Source: an uncultured beta proteobacterium
GTDB taxonomy: Bacteria; Pseudomonadota; Gammaproteobacteria; Burkholderiales; Rhodocyclaceae
DNA length: 64,000 bases
NCBI GenBank assembly: GCA_903886975.1
Contig: CAISOB010000041.1
Location: forward strand, 1 to 64,000
Direction of reading: 5' to 3'
Every line of letters begins with the position of its first letter. Within the stretch, counting starts at the first letter, position 1. The notes below the pieces were generated by a model. It made no database searches. It had not been told where the DNA came from and was given only the letters and a program-made list of their open reading frames with translations. The translations under genes and the position numbers were made by a program. Positions 1 through 8,231 of the stretch are shown in pieces.

Positions 1-336
1 ATCACCGAAGGCGTGCTTGTACCCGCCGTAGAAATCCATTTCCAGATTGCCGTCCGGGTAACCGGCGCCGGAACTGACATTCGAGTTCCAGTTGCCGACG
101 TAGAAACCGCTCGAGTGCGCGTAATCGACGCCGCCCTGCAGTGCGGGCTTGCCGAAGGTCTGGTCGATGCCGCGGAAGCGGTAGCTCGAGGCCAGGCCGA
201 TATTGCTGGTCAGCGCCGGCGCGGGCGCCGCTTCGGCAGCCGGGGCGGCGGCTTCGGGAGCCGGCGCGGCAGTCTGGGCCATGACCGGCGCAGCGAACGC
301 CGTGGCGACCAGGGTGACGAGAATAAATTTCTTCAT
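1..336 (-). CDS. TorF family putative porin, N-terminal part (cut by window edge)
   Basis: This is the first 112 codons of an outer-membrane protein; the rest lies beyond position 1. The start at 336 has a good ribosome site (AAGGAG about 7 nt upstream). Residues 1-21 form a signal peptide (MKKFILVTLVATAFAAPVMA, cleaved before Q). An Ala/Pro-rich linker follows, then a beta-rich segment with SNIGLASSYRFRGIDQT and later SSGFYVGNWNSNV, which is typical of the Gcw_chp/TorF family. The family is a predicted barrel, often encoded beside nitrogen-regulation genes (glnK, amtB) in betaproteobacteria; that neighbour would lie outside the window. The substrate is unknown. It is divergent from ubiK, with 241 bp between the two genes. 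Confidence 0.85.
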   Translation of the reverse strand, partial: MKKFILVTLVATAFAAPVMAQTAAPAPEAAAPAAEAAPAPALTSNIGLASSYRFRGIDQTFGKPALQGGVDYAHSSGFYVGNWNSNVSSGAGYPDGNLEMDFYGGYKHAFGD

Positions 337-443
337 GGTTGACTCCTTAAGCCAGTGATTGAGAAGTTTGCCGATTCAATAAAGCATTTGCCATGCCAGA
401 GAACAATATCAATAGTTATCAGCGGCTTGACCGCGTTTTTCGG

Positions 444-457
444 GCTTTTTTTGTTCC
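444..457 (-). promoter_or_regulatory. Possible sigma-54 promoter for the TorF gene
   Basis: On the minus strand the sequence TGGAACAAAAAAAGCC has GG and GC separated by 10 bp, the invariant sigma-54 spacing, about 110 nt before the TorF start. The -12 element is AAGC rather than TTGC and the -24 element is TGGAAC rather than TGGCAC, so the match is partial. TorF genes often sit in nitrogen-controlled clusters, which makes RpoN control plausible, but this is a weak call. Confidence 0.2.
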
Positions 458-577
458 AGACGCACTTTGCTGGCGCAAAAACCTCAACTCTTGCACCAAG
501 GCAGTGCCGGCTCCGACGACAACGCGCCGTGATAGACTGGGCATCCGAAGAAACCGTTTTCTGGATAGACTATTGTC

Positions 578-823
578 ATGATTGACGCCAAAGTGTTCGA
601 AGAATTCAGCGCCCGTCTCGGTGCGATCATTGCGGCCAGTCCGGTTGCCGACATCGAGAAGAACGCGCGCGCGCTGCTCTCCACTTTCTTTGCCAAGCTC
701 GATCTAGTTAGCCGCGAGGAATTCGATATTCAGGCGCAAGTGTTGCTGCGCACGCGTGAAAAACTGAAGGCGCTTGAAGAACGGCTCGACCAACTCGAAG
801 TCCGCGACAACAATCGGACTTGA
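578..823 (+). CDS. ubiK: Ubiquinone biosynthesis accessory factor UbiK (YqiC family)
   Basis: This 81-residue protein belongs to the UbiK/YqiC (DUF526, BMFP) family, which assists the aerobic ubiquinone-synthesis complex together with UbiJ and binds membranes. The N-terminal half (residues 1-40) is an amphipathic helix region ending in [22 protein letters not shown], and the C-terminal half is a coiled coil ([15 protein letters not shown]). Length and layout are normal for the family. In related genomes ubiK is followed directly by yifB; here about 4.7 kb separates them. No clear ribosome site precedes the ATG. Identification is by family pattern and is firm. Confidence 0.92.
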   Translation: MIDAKVFEEFSARLGAIIAASPVADIEKNARALLSTFFAKLDLVSREEFDIQAQVLLRTREKLKALEERLDQLEVRDNNRT

Positions 824-931
824 ATGGCTGCTTCGAAAATTCTGTCGTCCTGACCGCCGCCGCTACAATGCCATTGACATGGTTGCGAGTTGCCGAATCT
901 TTCCCAGCCTCGCATCAGGTTTAATAGTCCC

Positions 932-1669
932 TTATGCTCCTGGCAAATAGAAGACGTTTCCGACGGTTCGACACGCCGGAATCGATCGCGCCTTCCTGAT
1001 GGCCAAATTTGGCAAGTGGCTGTCCAATCGGGCAGGCTGCGGCATCGCGCGCATGCGCTCTTCCCAGTCGCAGCGAGACTGCGCATGGGCCTCATGGCGC
1101 CGCGCCCGCTCGTGCGACTCGACCAATACCGACACCAGGTAAGTCGCCTTCGAAGCGCGCATGATGCGCTTGGCGCCTGGGTCGTTAACGCCGGGGCCTT
1201 TCGTCTTCGATGGACCTGTCGGAACGGAGCCATCGGGCAAGACGGTCACGATGGTTTTGCGCATGCCAGGTTGCCCCGGCAATTGGTCGAGCGAAATCAA
1301 GCCGGCAGCGGCAAGCGCCTCGGCAGTGCCGACATAATCGTCAGACCAGATGTTTTCCAGCCGGCGTACGCCGGGCGCAAAGGCCTCAAACTCCGGTTGT
1401 GGCTGGTCTCTGCCCGGGAAGCGAATCGTCGCCGAAAAAATCCCTTCTTCGAGGTGATCGCAATTCTCGATCTGGCACTTGAATCCACGCGGATCCCTTA
1501 CCGTCAGTCGACGTTTTGAATTTCCGGCTTCGCCCGGAAACTCGGTATCGACGCCGATACCGATATTTCTGAGCTGATATTTCGTTCCGTAAATCAAGTC
1601 GCCCCACGGCATTCGGTTGTATTCAAGCGGCCGAACAAGGTTTCGGCTTGCTAAAGTAGGCTTAGCCAT
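932..1669 (-). CDS. Hypothetical protein, no recognised domain
   Basis: The 245-residue protein starts at ATG 1669, preceded by purine-rich AAAAGGGGACTTGGGGA; a TTG three codons upstream is possible but less likely. It has no signal peptide or membrane segment. The first 190 residues have ordinary globular composition, with segments such as PWGDLIYGTKYQLRNIGIG and KCQIENCDHLEEG; the last 50 are Arg-rich and end in FYLPGA. I recognise no family. The opposite strand has an overlapping open frame, but its composition is poor. The gene lies in the accessory block between ubiK and yifB. It may be a host-specific orphan. Confidence 0.6.
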   Translation of the reverse strand: MAKPTLASRNLVRPLEYNRMPWGDLIYGTKYQLRNIGIGVDTEFPGEAGNSKRRLTVRDPRGFKCQIENCDHLEEGIFSATIRFPGRDQPQPEFEAFAPGVRRLENIWSDDYVGTAEALAAAGLISLDQLPGQPGMRKTIVTVLPDGSVPTGPSKTKGPGVNDPGAKRIMRASKATYLVSVLVESHERARRHEAHAQSRCDWEERMRAMPQPARLDSHLPNLAIRKARSIPACRTVGNVFYLPGA

Positions 1670-1852
1670 AATCCCCAAGTCCCCTTTTCTCGCGTTGTGC
1701 TCGGGCGGCTCCGGTGTTTCCCGGCGCCTTGCACGTTACTCAAATTGCTCGCCTCAAGTCCCGACGTTACGGACCGGCGGAACGCCAGACGTGCGCCACC
1801 CAAACGTCGGCAATTGTCTGAAGGCAATGTAGATTTGCCCGAAAGCGCTGAA

Positions 1853-1872
1853 AATACCGGCATCCGGGTATT
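1853..1872 (-). terminator. Weak terminator-like hairpin downstream of the hybrid kinase gene
   Basis: On the plus strand AATACCGG CAT CCGGGTATT forms an 8-9 bp stem with one bulge. Read on the minus strand it is followed by a short TTTTC run. It lies about 90 nt beyond the stop of the hybrid histidine kinase gene and could end that transcript. The T-run is short, so the call is tentative. Confidence 0.35.
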
Positions 1873-1962
1873 CCTGAAGCCAAAGGCAGGGAATGCGGAT
1901 ACCCGAATCGCGAGCAGCGAATTGATTGCTCCAGCCAATTGCGGCCAAGCGCTTGTCTTAGC

Positions 1963-4035
1963 TCAGGGTAGTAACTCGGACAGCGCGCGCGCGAGCTCGG
2001 TGCGCCGCAATGGTTTGGACAACACCCGTGTCACGCCGGCGGCGGCCGCCCGCGAGGCCAGCAGCGCGCCGCCATAGCCGCTGATCAGCAGCACCGGCAA
2101 ATCGGGTGCGCAGATGCGCAATGCTCTGGTGAACTGAGTCCCGCTGAGCCCGGGCATTACTTCATCGGTGATGACGGCAGCGAAGTGTGCGGGATTCTCT
2201 TGCACCGCCGCCAGCGCGGCGACGGGATCGGTATGACCGACGGGGTCGTAGCCCAGTTGCCTGAGCGTTTCCTCAGCCAGTACCACCAGACCCGGCTCGT
2301 CGTCGACGATCATCAGCCGCCGCCCGGCGCCGATCGCCGCCATTTTCGGCAAGGGTTGCGGCGGCCCTATGGCGTCGCTGCATTCAGGGAAGTAAAGAAT
2401 GAAGCGGGACCCGTGCCCCGGCACGCTTTGCACGTCGATTGCGCCGCCGAATTCGGTGACCACCCCGTGCACGACAGCGAGCCCGAGGCCGATGCCCGAA
2501 TTCTGGCTGCGCGTTGTGAAGAAAGGCTGGAACAGGCGTTCCATGACTTCAGGATTGATGCCGATGCCCTGGTCCGATACGGTCAGTACGACATAGTGTC
2601 CCGTCGCGAGTTGGCTATGCGAGAGCACGCGCGCAACGCTAACCTGCGATCGCCTGAGCTCGACACGCAAGATTCCGCCGCCTTCGGACATCGCCTGCAT
2701 GGCGTTAGTACAAAGGTTCATGACCGCTTCGAAAGCCTGCGTCGGATCACCGCGGATCCGCGCAGCCGGCGCTTCAATCTGTCGTTCCAGAAGCAGGCCC
2801 GGTCGGAGCGACGCCGCCAGCAGGCTAAACACCTCGTCGACGATCGGAGCGAACTCGAAAACAATCATGATGTGCGCGCCGCCGCGACTGAAAGCGAGGA
2901 TGCGCTCGACCAGCGACTTGCCGCGCAGTGCGGCTTGCAACACCTTGTCGAGATGGCGCGCCTGATTACTGTCCCGCAGCGCCGCGTCCTGCGCCATTTC
3001 GGCAAAGCCGAGGATGGCGGCAAGCACGTTATTGAAATCGTGCGCCACGCCGCCAGCCAGCGTGCCCAGGGATTGCAGCTTGCTGGCCCGCGCGAGCTGC
3101 GTTTGCAGAGCGCGCTGCGCTGCAGCGCGCCTCAGGTCGGCGCGCACCACCTGACGAACGGCTATGGCCAGAATCGCCAGCAGCATCGCGATCCCGGCGC
3201 CGGCGACTTCAACAGTCGCAATCCAGAGTTTGAGCGCTACCCCAAGGTCGCGAGTCAGCATGATCTTCAGGCTATATCTTGGCAAGCCGTGCAGGCTGAC
3301 CAATCGTTCGCGGCCGTCACTGAATTTGTGCACGTCCATGCTGGGCCGGGTAGCGAGGAGACGCGCGATGCTTGCCTCGTCCAGCGTGGGATTGTCGACA
3401 ATTGTACCGATCAGGCGAACGCCATCATCGCGGAACACGGCCATGCGCGCGTCGCCGCCGGGGGAAGCAACGGAAAAGGCGCCGGACAAGGCATTGGCGG
3501 AAAATCCGGCGAGAATCCATCCGCCTGCAATCTCATCAATGCCGCTGATGCGGGCGGCCAGTGCAACGCGCGATTCTTTCGCGTCGATTTGGGTAAATGG
3601 CCGGCTTACGGCGGTCGCATTTTCGGCGAGACTGTCGAGGGGTGGATAGAAAGTCGATAGAGCGGGGGGCGCAGTCTTGTCTGATGCGGAAAGCAATTGG
3701 CCGTTGCCGTCGATCAACCAGAGCGTTTGCGCCAGGGGCATCAGCCTGACGCGCCTGCTCAGTCTTTGCTCGGCTTCGGCCCCACGCTGCGGCACCCTGT
3801 CGCGCAGCTCTTCGCGCATGGCGTTCAAGCCTTGTTCCACGCCGCGCAATCCGTGATCCAACTCATCGCTCAGGGCCATCGAAAGCAGCGCGGTTTCCCG
3901 CAACTGACTGTTCAAGTCGTTCTGACGCAAGTGCCAGAGCGCAAGCGCCGCGATCGCCGCGACCGCTAACCAGAGCAGCAGAGCGGCGAGCCAAAGCCGT
4001 AGCGCCCTTGGGTGATCCAGAAGTGTGCCGAGCAT
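1963..4035 (-). CDS. Hybrid sensor histidine kinase (periplasmic sensor, HisKA, HATPase, C-terminal receiver)
   Basis: The open frame extends upstream to 4305, but that part is antisense to the neighbouring regulator gene; ATG 4035 starts a sensible protein of 690 residues. A first membrane helix (about residues 11-33) and a second (about 260-285) enclose a dCache-like periplasmic sensor domain. The HisKA box GGVAHDFNNV places the phosphorylated His at 332. The ATPase domain has NLCTNAMQAM and GIGLGLAVVHG, and a C-terminal receiver carries VITDEVMPG with Asp624. There is no HPt domain. It is divergent from an OmpR-type regulator gene 78 bp away, its likely partner. The signal is unknown; a CopK-like gene nearby hints at metals, which is inference only. 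Confidence 0.88.
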   Translation of the reverse strand: MLGTLLDHPRALRLWLAALLLWLAVAAIAALALWHLRQNDLNSQLRETALLSMALSDELDHGLRGVEQGLNAMREELRDRVPQRGAEAEQRLSRRVRLMPLAQTLWLIDGNGQLLSASDKTAPPALSTFYPPLDSLAENATAVSRPFTQIDAKESRVALAARISGIDEIAGGWILAGFSANALSGAFSVASPGGDARMAVFRDDGVRLIGTIVDNPTLDEASIARLLATRPSMDVHKFSDGRERLVSLHGLPRYSLKIMLTRDLGVALKLWIATVEVAGAGIAMLLAILAIAVRQVVRADLRRAAAQRALQTQLARASKLQSLGTLAGGVAHDFNNVLAAILGFAEMAQDAALRDSNQARHLDKVLQAALRGKSLVERILAFSRGGAHIMIVFEFAPIVDEVFSLLAASLRPGLLLERQIEAPAARIRGDPTQAFEAVMNLCTNAMQAMSEGGGILRVELRRSQVSVARVLSHSQLATGHYVVLTVSDQGIGINPEVMERLFQPFFTTRSQNSGIGLGLAVVHGVVTEFGGAIDVQSVPGHGSRFILYFPECSDAIGPPQPLPKMAAIGAGRRLMIVDDEPGLVVLAEETLRQLGYDPVGHTDPVAALAAVQENPAHFAAVITDEVMPGLSGTQFTRALRICAPDLPVLLISGYGGALLASRAAAAGVTRVLSKPLRRTELARALSELLP

Positions 4036-4113
4036 ATGCTCGGGTAAACCATTAAAATCGATCTTGGTTCCCCGCTGTCTCAGTGGGAAGAATGTTGCCA
4101 CTGGCTTGAAGAT

Positions 4114-4836
4114 ATGAACAACCCGCACATTCTCGTCATCGATGACGATCCCGATATCTGCGAGCTGATCGTCGAGTATCTCGGCAACAACGACATGCGC
4201 GTCAGCACGGGCAAGTCGGGGCGCGAGATGTTTGCGGTCTTCGACACCGAAGCGATCGATCTGGTCCTGCTCGACCTCAAGCTCTCCGGTGAGGACGGAA
4301 TGCACTTGGCGCGTGCGTTACGTGCGCGCGCCACCGTCCCGATCGTGTTGCTGACCGGGCGCAACGAGGAAGCCGACCGTGTCATGGGTCTGGAACTCGG
4401 TGCGGACGACTATGTCACCAAACCATTCAGCCCACGCGAACTCTTGGCCCGCGTGCGTGCCGTGCTGAGGCGCTACCAAGTTCAGGCAACCTTGCCCGAG
4501 CGCGACACCGCGCGCCGCGCTTTCCGATTTTCGGGATGGGAACTCAATCTGCGCACGCGTCGCCTGACTTCGCCAGAGGGCGAAGTCGTGGAATTGTCAA
4601 ACGGTGAGTTCAGCCTGTTAAGCGCGTTTTGTCGCGCCCCTCGCAGCGTGTTGTCGCGCGATCAATTGCTGTCGATGTCGCGATTGCATGAAGCGGAAGT
4701 CTATGACCGTACGATCGATGTCCAGATCCGGCGCTTGCGCCTAAAGATCGAAGCCGATTCAGCTCACCCGACGCTGATTCTTACCGAGCGCGGTGCAGGC
4801 TATCAATTGGCCAGCGAAGTCGAGACCTTGTTCTGA
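4114..4836 (+). CDS. OmpR/TorR-family response regulator
   Basis: This 240-residue protein has a receiver domain (residues 4-118) with the acidic pocket IDDDPD and phospho-acceptor Asp54 in LLDLKLSGEDG, the conserved Lys in VTKPFSPRE, and a winged-helix DNA-binding domain (about 138-235) ending in LTERGAGYQL. The length is typical of OmpR-type regulators. It is divergently transcribed from the hybrid kinase gene, so the 78 bp between them is the probable shared promoter. No strong ribosome site is visible. Its targets are unknown; the convergent CopK-like gene and the kinase gene itself are candidates. Confidence 0.92.
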   Translation: MNNPHILVIDDDPDICELIVEYLGNNDMRVSTGKSGREMFAVFDTEAIDLVLLDLKLSGEDGMHLARALRARATVPIVLLTGRNEEADRVMGLELGADDYVTKPFSPRELLARVRAVLRRYQVQATLPERDTARRAFRFSGWELNLRTRRLTSPEGEVVELSNGEFSLLSAFCRAPRSVLSRDQLLSMSRLHEAEVYDRTIDVQIRRLRLKIEADSAHPTLILTERGAGYQLASEVETLF

Positions 4837-4861
4837 TGCGCCGCACATCGGCAAAGACAAG

Positions 4862-4891
4862 CGGAGGCAGTCCGTTGCGAACAAGCCTCCG
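4862..4891. terminator. Hairpin between convergent regulator and CopK-like genes
   Basis: The inverted repeat CGGAGGC / GCCTCCG (7 bp, 16-nt loop) lies in the 94 bp between two genes that converge. It may act as a two-way terminator, although no long T-run follows on either strand. Confidence 0.4.
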
Positions 4892-4930
4892 TTATGTCTA
4901 GCGCAATACTCCGCTTAAGCGATCCAAGTT

Positions 4931-5236
4931 TCATTCACTGGCGGAAGTACCGGAATCTCCACCCATGGTGAGCAGCGAATTCAGGTAGCCCCTCTGGTCG
5001 CCAACCATGGTAATGGTTCCACCGTCGGCGGTTTGCAGGATCGTGCCTGGTTTAGTCACGATAGCGTGACCGAACCGGTCCTCGACACCCATCCTCCCGT
5101 TGGCAAATACATAAGCGGTCGAACCATCGCGCAAAGCGATCACCTGTCTCGCCGCGTTATGGGCATCGCTCTCAGCCGCAAACGCGGCGGTGGTCAGCGC
5201 GCTCAATGCAATAACAAGCAAGGTCTTCTTCAACAT
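4931..5236 (-). CDS. CopK-like periplasmic protein lacking most copper-binding methionines
   Basis: A 101-residue protein starting at 5236 behind AGGAG (an upstream ATG at 5269 lacks a site). Residues 1-20 form a signal peptide (KKTLLVIALSALTTAAFA). The mature part matches the CopK fold: DGSTAYVFANGRMGVEDRFG and the later DGGTITMVGD align without gaps to CopK of Cupriavidus metallidurans. From memory, CopK binds Cu(I) through Met28, 38, 44 and 54; by this alignment the first three are Val, Thr and Leu here and only the last is Met. The protein may therefore not bind copper as CopK does. It sits in the accessory block beside a two-component system. Confidence 0.75.
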   Translation of the reverse strand: MLKKTLLVIALSALTTAAFAAESDAHNAARQVIALRDGSTAYVFANGRMGVEDRFGHAIVTKPGTILQTADGGTITMVGDQRGYLNSLLTMGGDSGTSASE

Positions 5237-5284
5237 CTCACTTCTCCTGTCAAGGTGCTGCATTTTCAAAAGAATTCTATCTCT

Positions 5285-5320
5285 CGGCGAAGGCGCGTTG
5301 CAGCGCCGTTACCTTCGCCG
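5285..5320. repeat. 9-bp perfect inverted repeat upstream of the CopK-like gene
   Basis: CGGCGAAGG (5285-5293) and CCTTCGCCG (5312-5320) are perfect inverted copies 18 bp apart, and GGCGC/GCGCC nests inside. The repeat lies 50-85 bp upstream of the CopK-like start and 200 bp before yifB. It could be an operator, a transcript hairpin or the remains of an older terminator. Confidence 0.4.
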
Positions 5321-5522
5321 TGTCTAGATAGTGCGGCAGTTGGGTGCCAGAGGTATTTCAGAAGAACGCGGCTTTTATTACATCTGACATGGATCAGCCG
5401 CCGCGATCGCGGGCTCGTGGCCCCGGCGTGTCCTTGCCCGCGGCATGTCGCCATTGCGGCGACGAAATTGCTCCATTTTTGGTAAACTGCTCAATCTGCC
5501 ATTTCCCGATGTCATAACCGCC

Positions 5523-7022
5523 ATGCCGCTCGCCATCGTTAATAGTCGAGGACTGGACGGACTGTCCGCGCCGGAAGTCGCGGTCGAAGTCCACCTCGCC
5601 GGAGGATTGCCTGGTGTCACGCTGGTCGGCCTCCCGGACACCGAGGTCAAAGAAGCGCGTGACCGGGTGCGCGCGGCGCTGCAAAATTCGGGCTTCGACT
5701 TTCCCAATAAACGCATCACCGTCAATCTCGCACCGGCCGATCTGCCGAAGGAATCGGGCCGATTCGACCTGCCGATCGCACTGGGTCTGCTCGCGGCTTC
5801 GGGCCAGATCCCTGGCCAGACGCTGGAGTCCTATGAGTTTGCCGGCGAACTTTCGCTATCCGGCGAACTGCGACCGATTCGCGGCGCCCTGGCCATGGTG
5901 CTCGCCGCCGGCCATGGCGGCCGCCGCTTCGTGCTGCCCGCCGCCAGCGCCGATGAAGCGGCGTTGGCGGGCGCGGGCAGCGTTCTGACGGCCAATTCTC
6001 TGCTTGAGGTCTGCGCTCACCTGAGCGGACAGGGCGCCCTCGCCGAATGCCCGATCGCTGAAACCTTTGGGGTGGTGGCCGATGCTTACGCTGATCTTGC
6101 CGAGGTGCGCGGCCAGACGCAGGCCAAGCGCGCGCTCGAAATTGCCGCGGCGGGTGGGCACTCAATTCTGCTGATCGGACCGCCCGGGACCGGCAAATCG
6201 ATGCTCGCCACCCGGCTGCCGGGCCTGCTGCCGCCGATGACCCGGGAGGCAGCGCTCGAATCGGCTGCGGTTCTTTCGCTGGCCGGGCAGTTTCGGCCTC
6301 AAAACTTTGGCTGCCATCCTTACCGCGCGCCGCATCACACGGCTTCGGCGGCGGCGCTTGTCGGCGGCGGGGGTGTGCCACGGCCGGGCGAGATTTCGCT
6401 TGCGCACGAGGGCGTTCTCTTTCTCGACGAACTGCCCGAATTCGACCGCCGCGTTCTCGAAGCGCTGCGCGAACCGCTCGAGAGCGGTCGCATTCACATT
6501 TCGCGGGCGGCACGGCAGGCCGAATTTCCGGCACGGTTTCAACTCGTCGCTGCGATGAATCCCTGTCCGTGCGGTCAACACGGCGACGTCAGCGGCAAAT
6601 GCCGGTGCACGCCCGATCAGGTGGCGCGGTACCGCGGCAAGCTCTCGGGCCCGCTGCTCGACCGTATCGACCTGCAGGTCGAAGTTCCGGCCTTGCCTGC
6701 CGAGGCGTTGCAAAGAGCCGCCGACGGTGAGCCCTCGTCCGCCGTACGTCGCCGCGCTGCCGCGGCACGCGAGCGCCAGCAACTGCGTCAGGGCAAGTCG
6801 AACGCCCGCCTGTCGAACAATGAAATCGACCAGCACTGTCGGCCCGATGCGGCCGGCGCCGCGCTGCTCAAGCAAGCACTCACCCGCCTTAATCTGTCTG
6901 CACGCGCGTATCATCGCGTGCTGCGCGTCGCGCGCAGCATCGCCGACCTCGCGGGCAGCGAATCCATTGCCACATCCCATATCGCCGAAGCGGTGCAATA
7001 TCGCCGCTTCGCAAAGGACTGA
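5523..7022 (+). CDS. yifB: YifB family Mg-chelatase-like AAA+ ATPase (ComM)
   Basis: The 499-residue protein starts at ATG 5523 (MPLAIVNSRGLDGL), matching the family N-terminus; an upstream ATG would add 26 atypical residues. The N-terminal ChlI-like domain (residues 1-170) has VEVHLAGGLPGVTLVGLPD. The AAA+ core has Walker A GPPGTGKS, Walker B LFLDELPEF, and a Cys-rich loop NPCPCGQHGD...CRCTPDQ. The C-terminal part ends in SIADLAGSESIATSHIAEAVQYR. ComM is a hexameric helicase that aids branch migration when foreign DNA is integrated during natural transformation. It is followed almost at once by the MFS transporter gene (1 bp gap), so the two are probably co-transcribed. Confidence 0.95.
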   Translation: MPLAIVNSRGLDGLSAPEVAVEVHLAGGLPGVTLVGLPDTEVKEARDRVRAALQNSGFDFPNKRITVNLAPADLPKESGRFDLPIALGLLAASGQIPGQTLESYEFAGELSLSGELRPIRGALAMVLAAGHGGRRFVLPAASADEAALAGAGSVLTANSLLEVCAHLSGQGALAECPIAETFGVVADAYADLAEVRGQTQAKRALEIAAAGGHSILLIGPPGTGKSMLATRLPGLLPPMTREAALESAAVLSLAGQFRPQNFGCHPYRAPHHTASAAALVGGGGVPRPGEISLAHEGVLFLDELPEFDRRVLEALREPLESGRIHISRAARQAEFPARFQLVAAMNPCPCGQHGDVSGKCRCTPDQVARYRGKLSGPLLDRIDLQVEVPALPAEALQRAADGEPSSAVRRRAAAARERQQLRQGKSNARLSNNEIDQHCRPDAAGAALLKQALTRLNLSARAYHRVLRVARSIADLAGSESIATSHIAEAVQYRRFAKD

Positions 7023-7023
7023 C

Positions 7024-8229
7024 TTGCCGCAGACAAAAACGCCGCCGCCGCGCGGCATCGCCTTCCTGCTCGCCGCGCTTGGCGCCCTTGGCCCGTTTTC
7101 GATCGATACCTATCTGCCGTCGTTCATCGACATCGGCAGCAGTCTGCACGCCACGCCGCTGCAAGTGCAACAGACGCTGAGCGCCTACCTGATTCCCTTC
7201 GCCATCATGGCTTTGTGGCATGGGGCGATTTCCGATGCGCTCGGCCGGCGGCGCGTGCTGTTGGTGACCCTCGCGCTGTTCGGACTGGCGACACTCGGCT
7301 GCGTGTTCGCGACGCGCATCGAGCATCTGTGGGTGCTGCGCGCGCTGCAGGGCATGTCGGCCGGCGCCGGCATCGTCATCAGCCGCGCCATTGTTCGCGA
7401 TCTCTTTGACGGGCCGGCGGCGCACCGGTTGATGGCGCATATCACGATGATGTTCGCGCTCGCGCCGGCAATCGCCCCGGTCATCGGTGGCCGCTTGCAA
7501 TCCTTGTTCGGCTGGCGCTCGATCTTCGCCTTCCTGGTGCTGATGACCGCAATACTCTGGGTCGCGTGCTGGCGTTTGTTGCCGGAGACGCTGCCGCCGG
7601 CGCGAAGGCAGCCGCTGCATCCGGGCTATCTGGCGCGCACCTACTGGAGGGTGCTGACTTCGCCGGCGTTTTTGCTGGCCTGCGCGGGGTTGGCGTTCAA
7701 CTTCGGCGCGTTCTTCATCTACATCATGTCAGCACCGGTCTTCCTGATCCGCCATCTTGGCGTTTCCGAGACGGGTTTTCTCTGGCTGTTCGGTCCGGCG
7801 ATGGCTGGTCTGATGTCGGGTTCCTGGCTCTCCGGCCGGCTCGCCGGGAAGTTCTCGCTGCGCCAAACTATCGTCTGCGGCTATTGGGTCATGGCCAGCG
7901 CGGCGCTGATCAACATCGGCCTGAATCTGGCCTTGCCGCCGATGCTGCCGTGGAGCATCGCGCCGATCTTCATTTATACCTTTGGCATGTCAATGGCGAT
8001 TCCCTGCCTGACCCTGCTGGCGCTCGACCCCTTTCCGAACCAGCGTGGCCTGGCGGCTTCCTGCCAGATGTTCCTGCAAGCCGGTTTCAATGGCGTGGTG
8101 GCCGGCGTGATCGCACCGCTGCTCTGGGATTCGACGCGCATCCTGGCCTTCGGCATGGGCATCATGATGCTTATCGGTGGAACGTCGGCCTGGTTGCATC
8201 ACCGGCTGACGCGCCGGCCGGCCGACTAG
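7024..8229 (+). CDS. Bcr/CflA family multidrug efflux MFS transporter
   Basis: The 401-residue inner-membrane protein most likely starts at TTG 7024, just after the yifB stop, with AAAGGAC spaced 7 nt upstream. It has 12 predicted membrane helices. The first helix carries FSIDTYLPSF, and the loop between helices 2 and 3 has the MFS motif GAISDALGRRRVLL. Length and motifs match the Bcr/CflA drug:proton antiporters (bicyclomycin, chloramphenicol, sulphonamide type). The actual substrate cannot be told from sequence. It converges with the HicA-like gene, leaving only 2 bp between stops. Confidence 0.9.
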   Translation: MPQTKTPPPRGIAFLLAALGALGPFSIDTYLPSFIDIGSSLHATPLQVQQTLSAYLIPFAIMALWHGAISDALGRRRVLLVTLALFGLATLGCVFATRIEHLWVLRALQGMSAGAGIVISRAIVRDLFDGPAAHRLMAHITMMFALAPAIAPVIGGRLQSLFGWRSIFAFLVLMTAILWVACWRLLPETLPPARRQPLHPGYLARTYWRVLTSPAFLLACAGLAFNFGAFFIYIMSAPVFLIRHLGVSETGFLWLFGPAMAGLMSGSWLSGRLAGKFSLRQTIVCGYWVMASAALINIGLNLALPPMLPWSIAPIFIYTFGMSMAIPCLTLLALDPFPNQRGLAASCQMFLQAGFNGVVAGVIAPLLWDSTRILAFGMGIMMLIGGTSAWLHHRLTRRPAD

Positions 8230-8231
8230 CG

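Noticed and set aside
1761..1810. Inverted repeat CCGACGTT / AACGTCGG as an insertion-sequence end pair
   Set aside because: The copies are only 34 bp apart, enclose no gene, and no transposase fragment is seen.
4036..4305. Upstream extension of the hybrid kinase reading frame
   Set aside because: The extra 90 codons run antisense through the response regulator gene; the protein makes sense only from ATG 4035.
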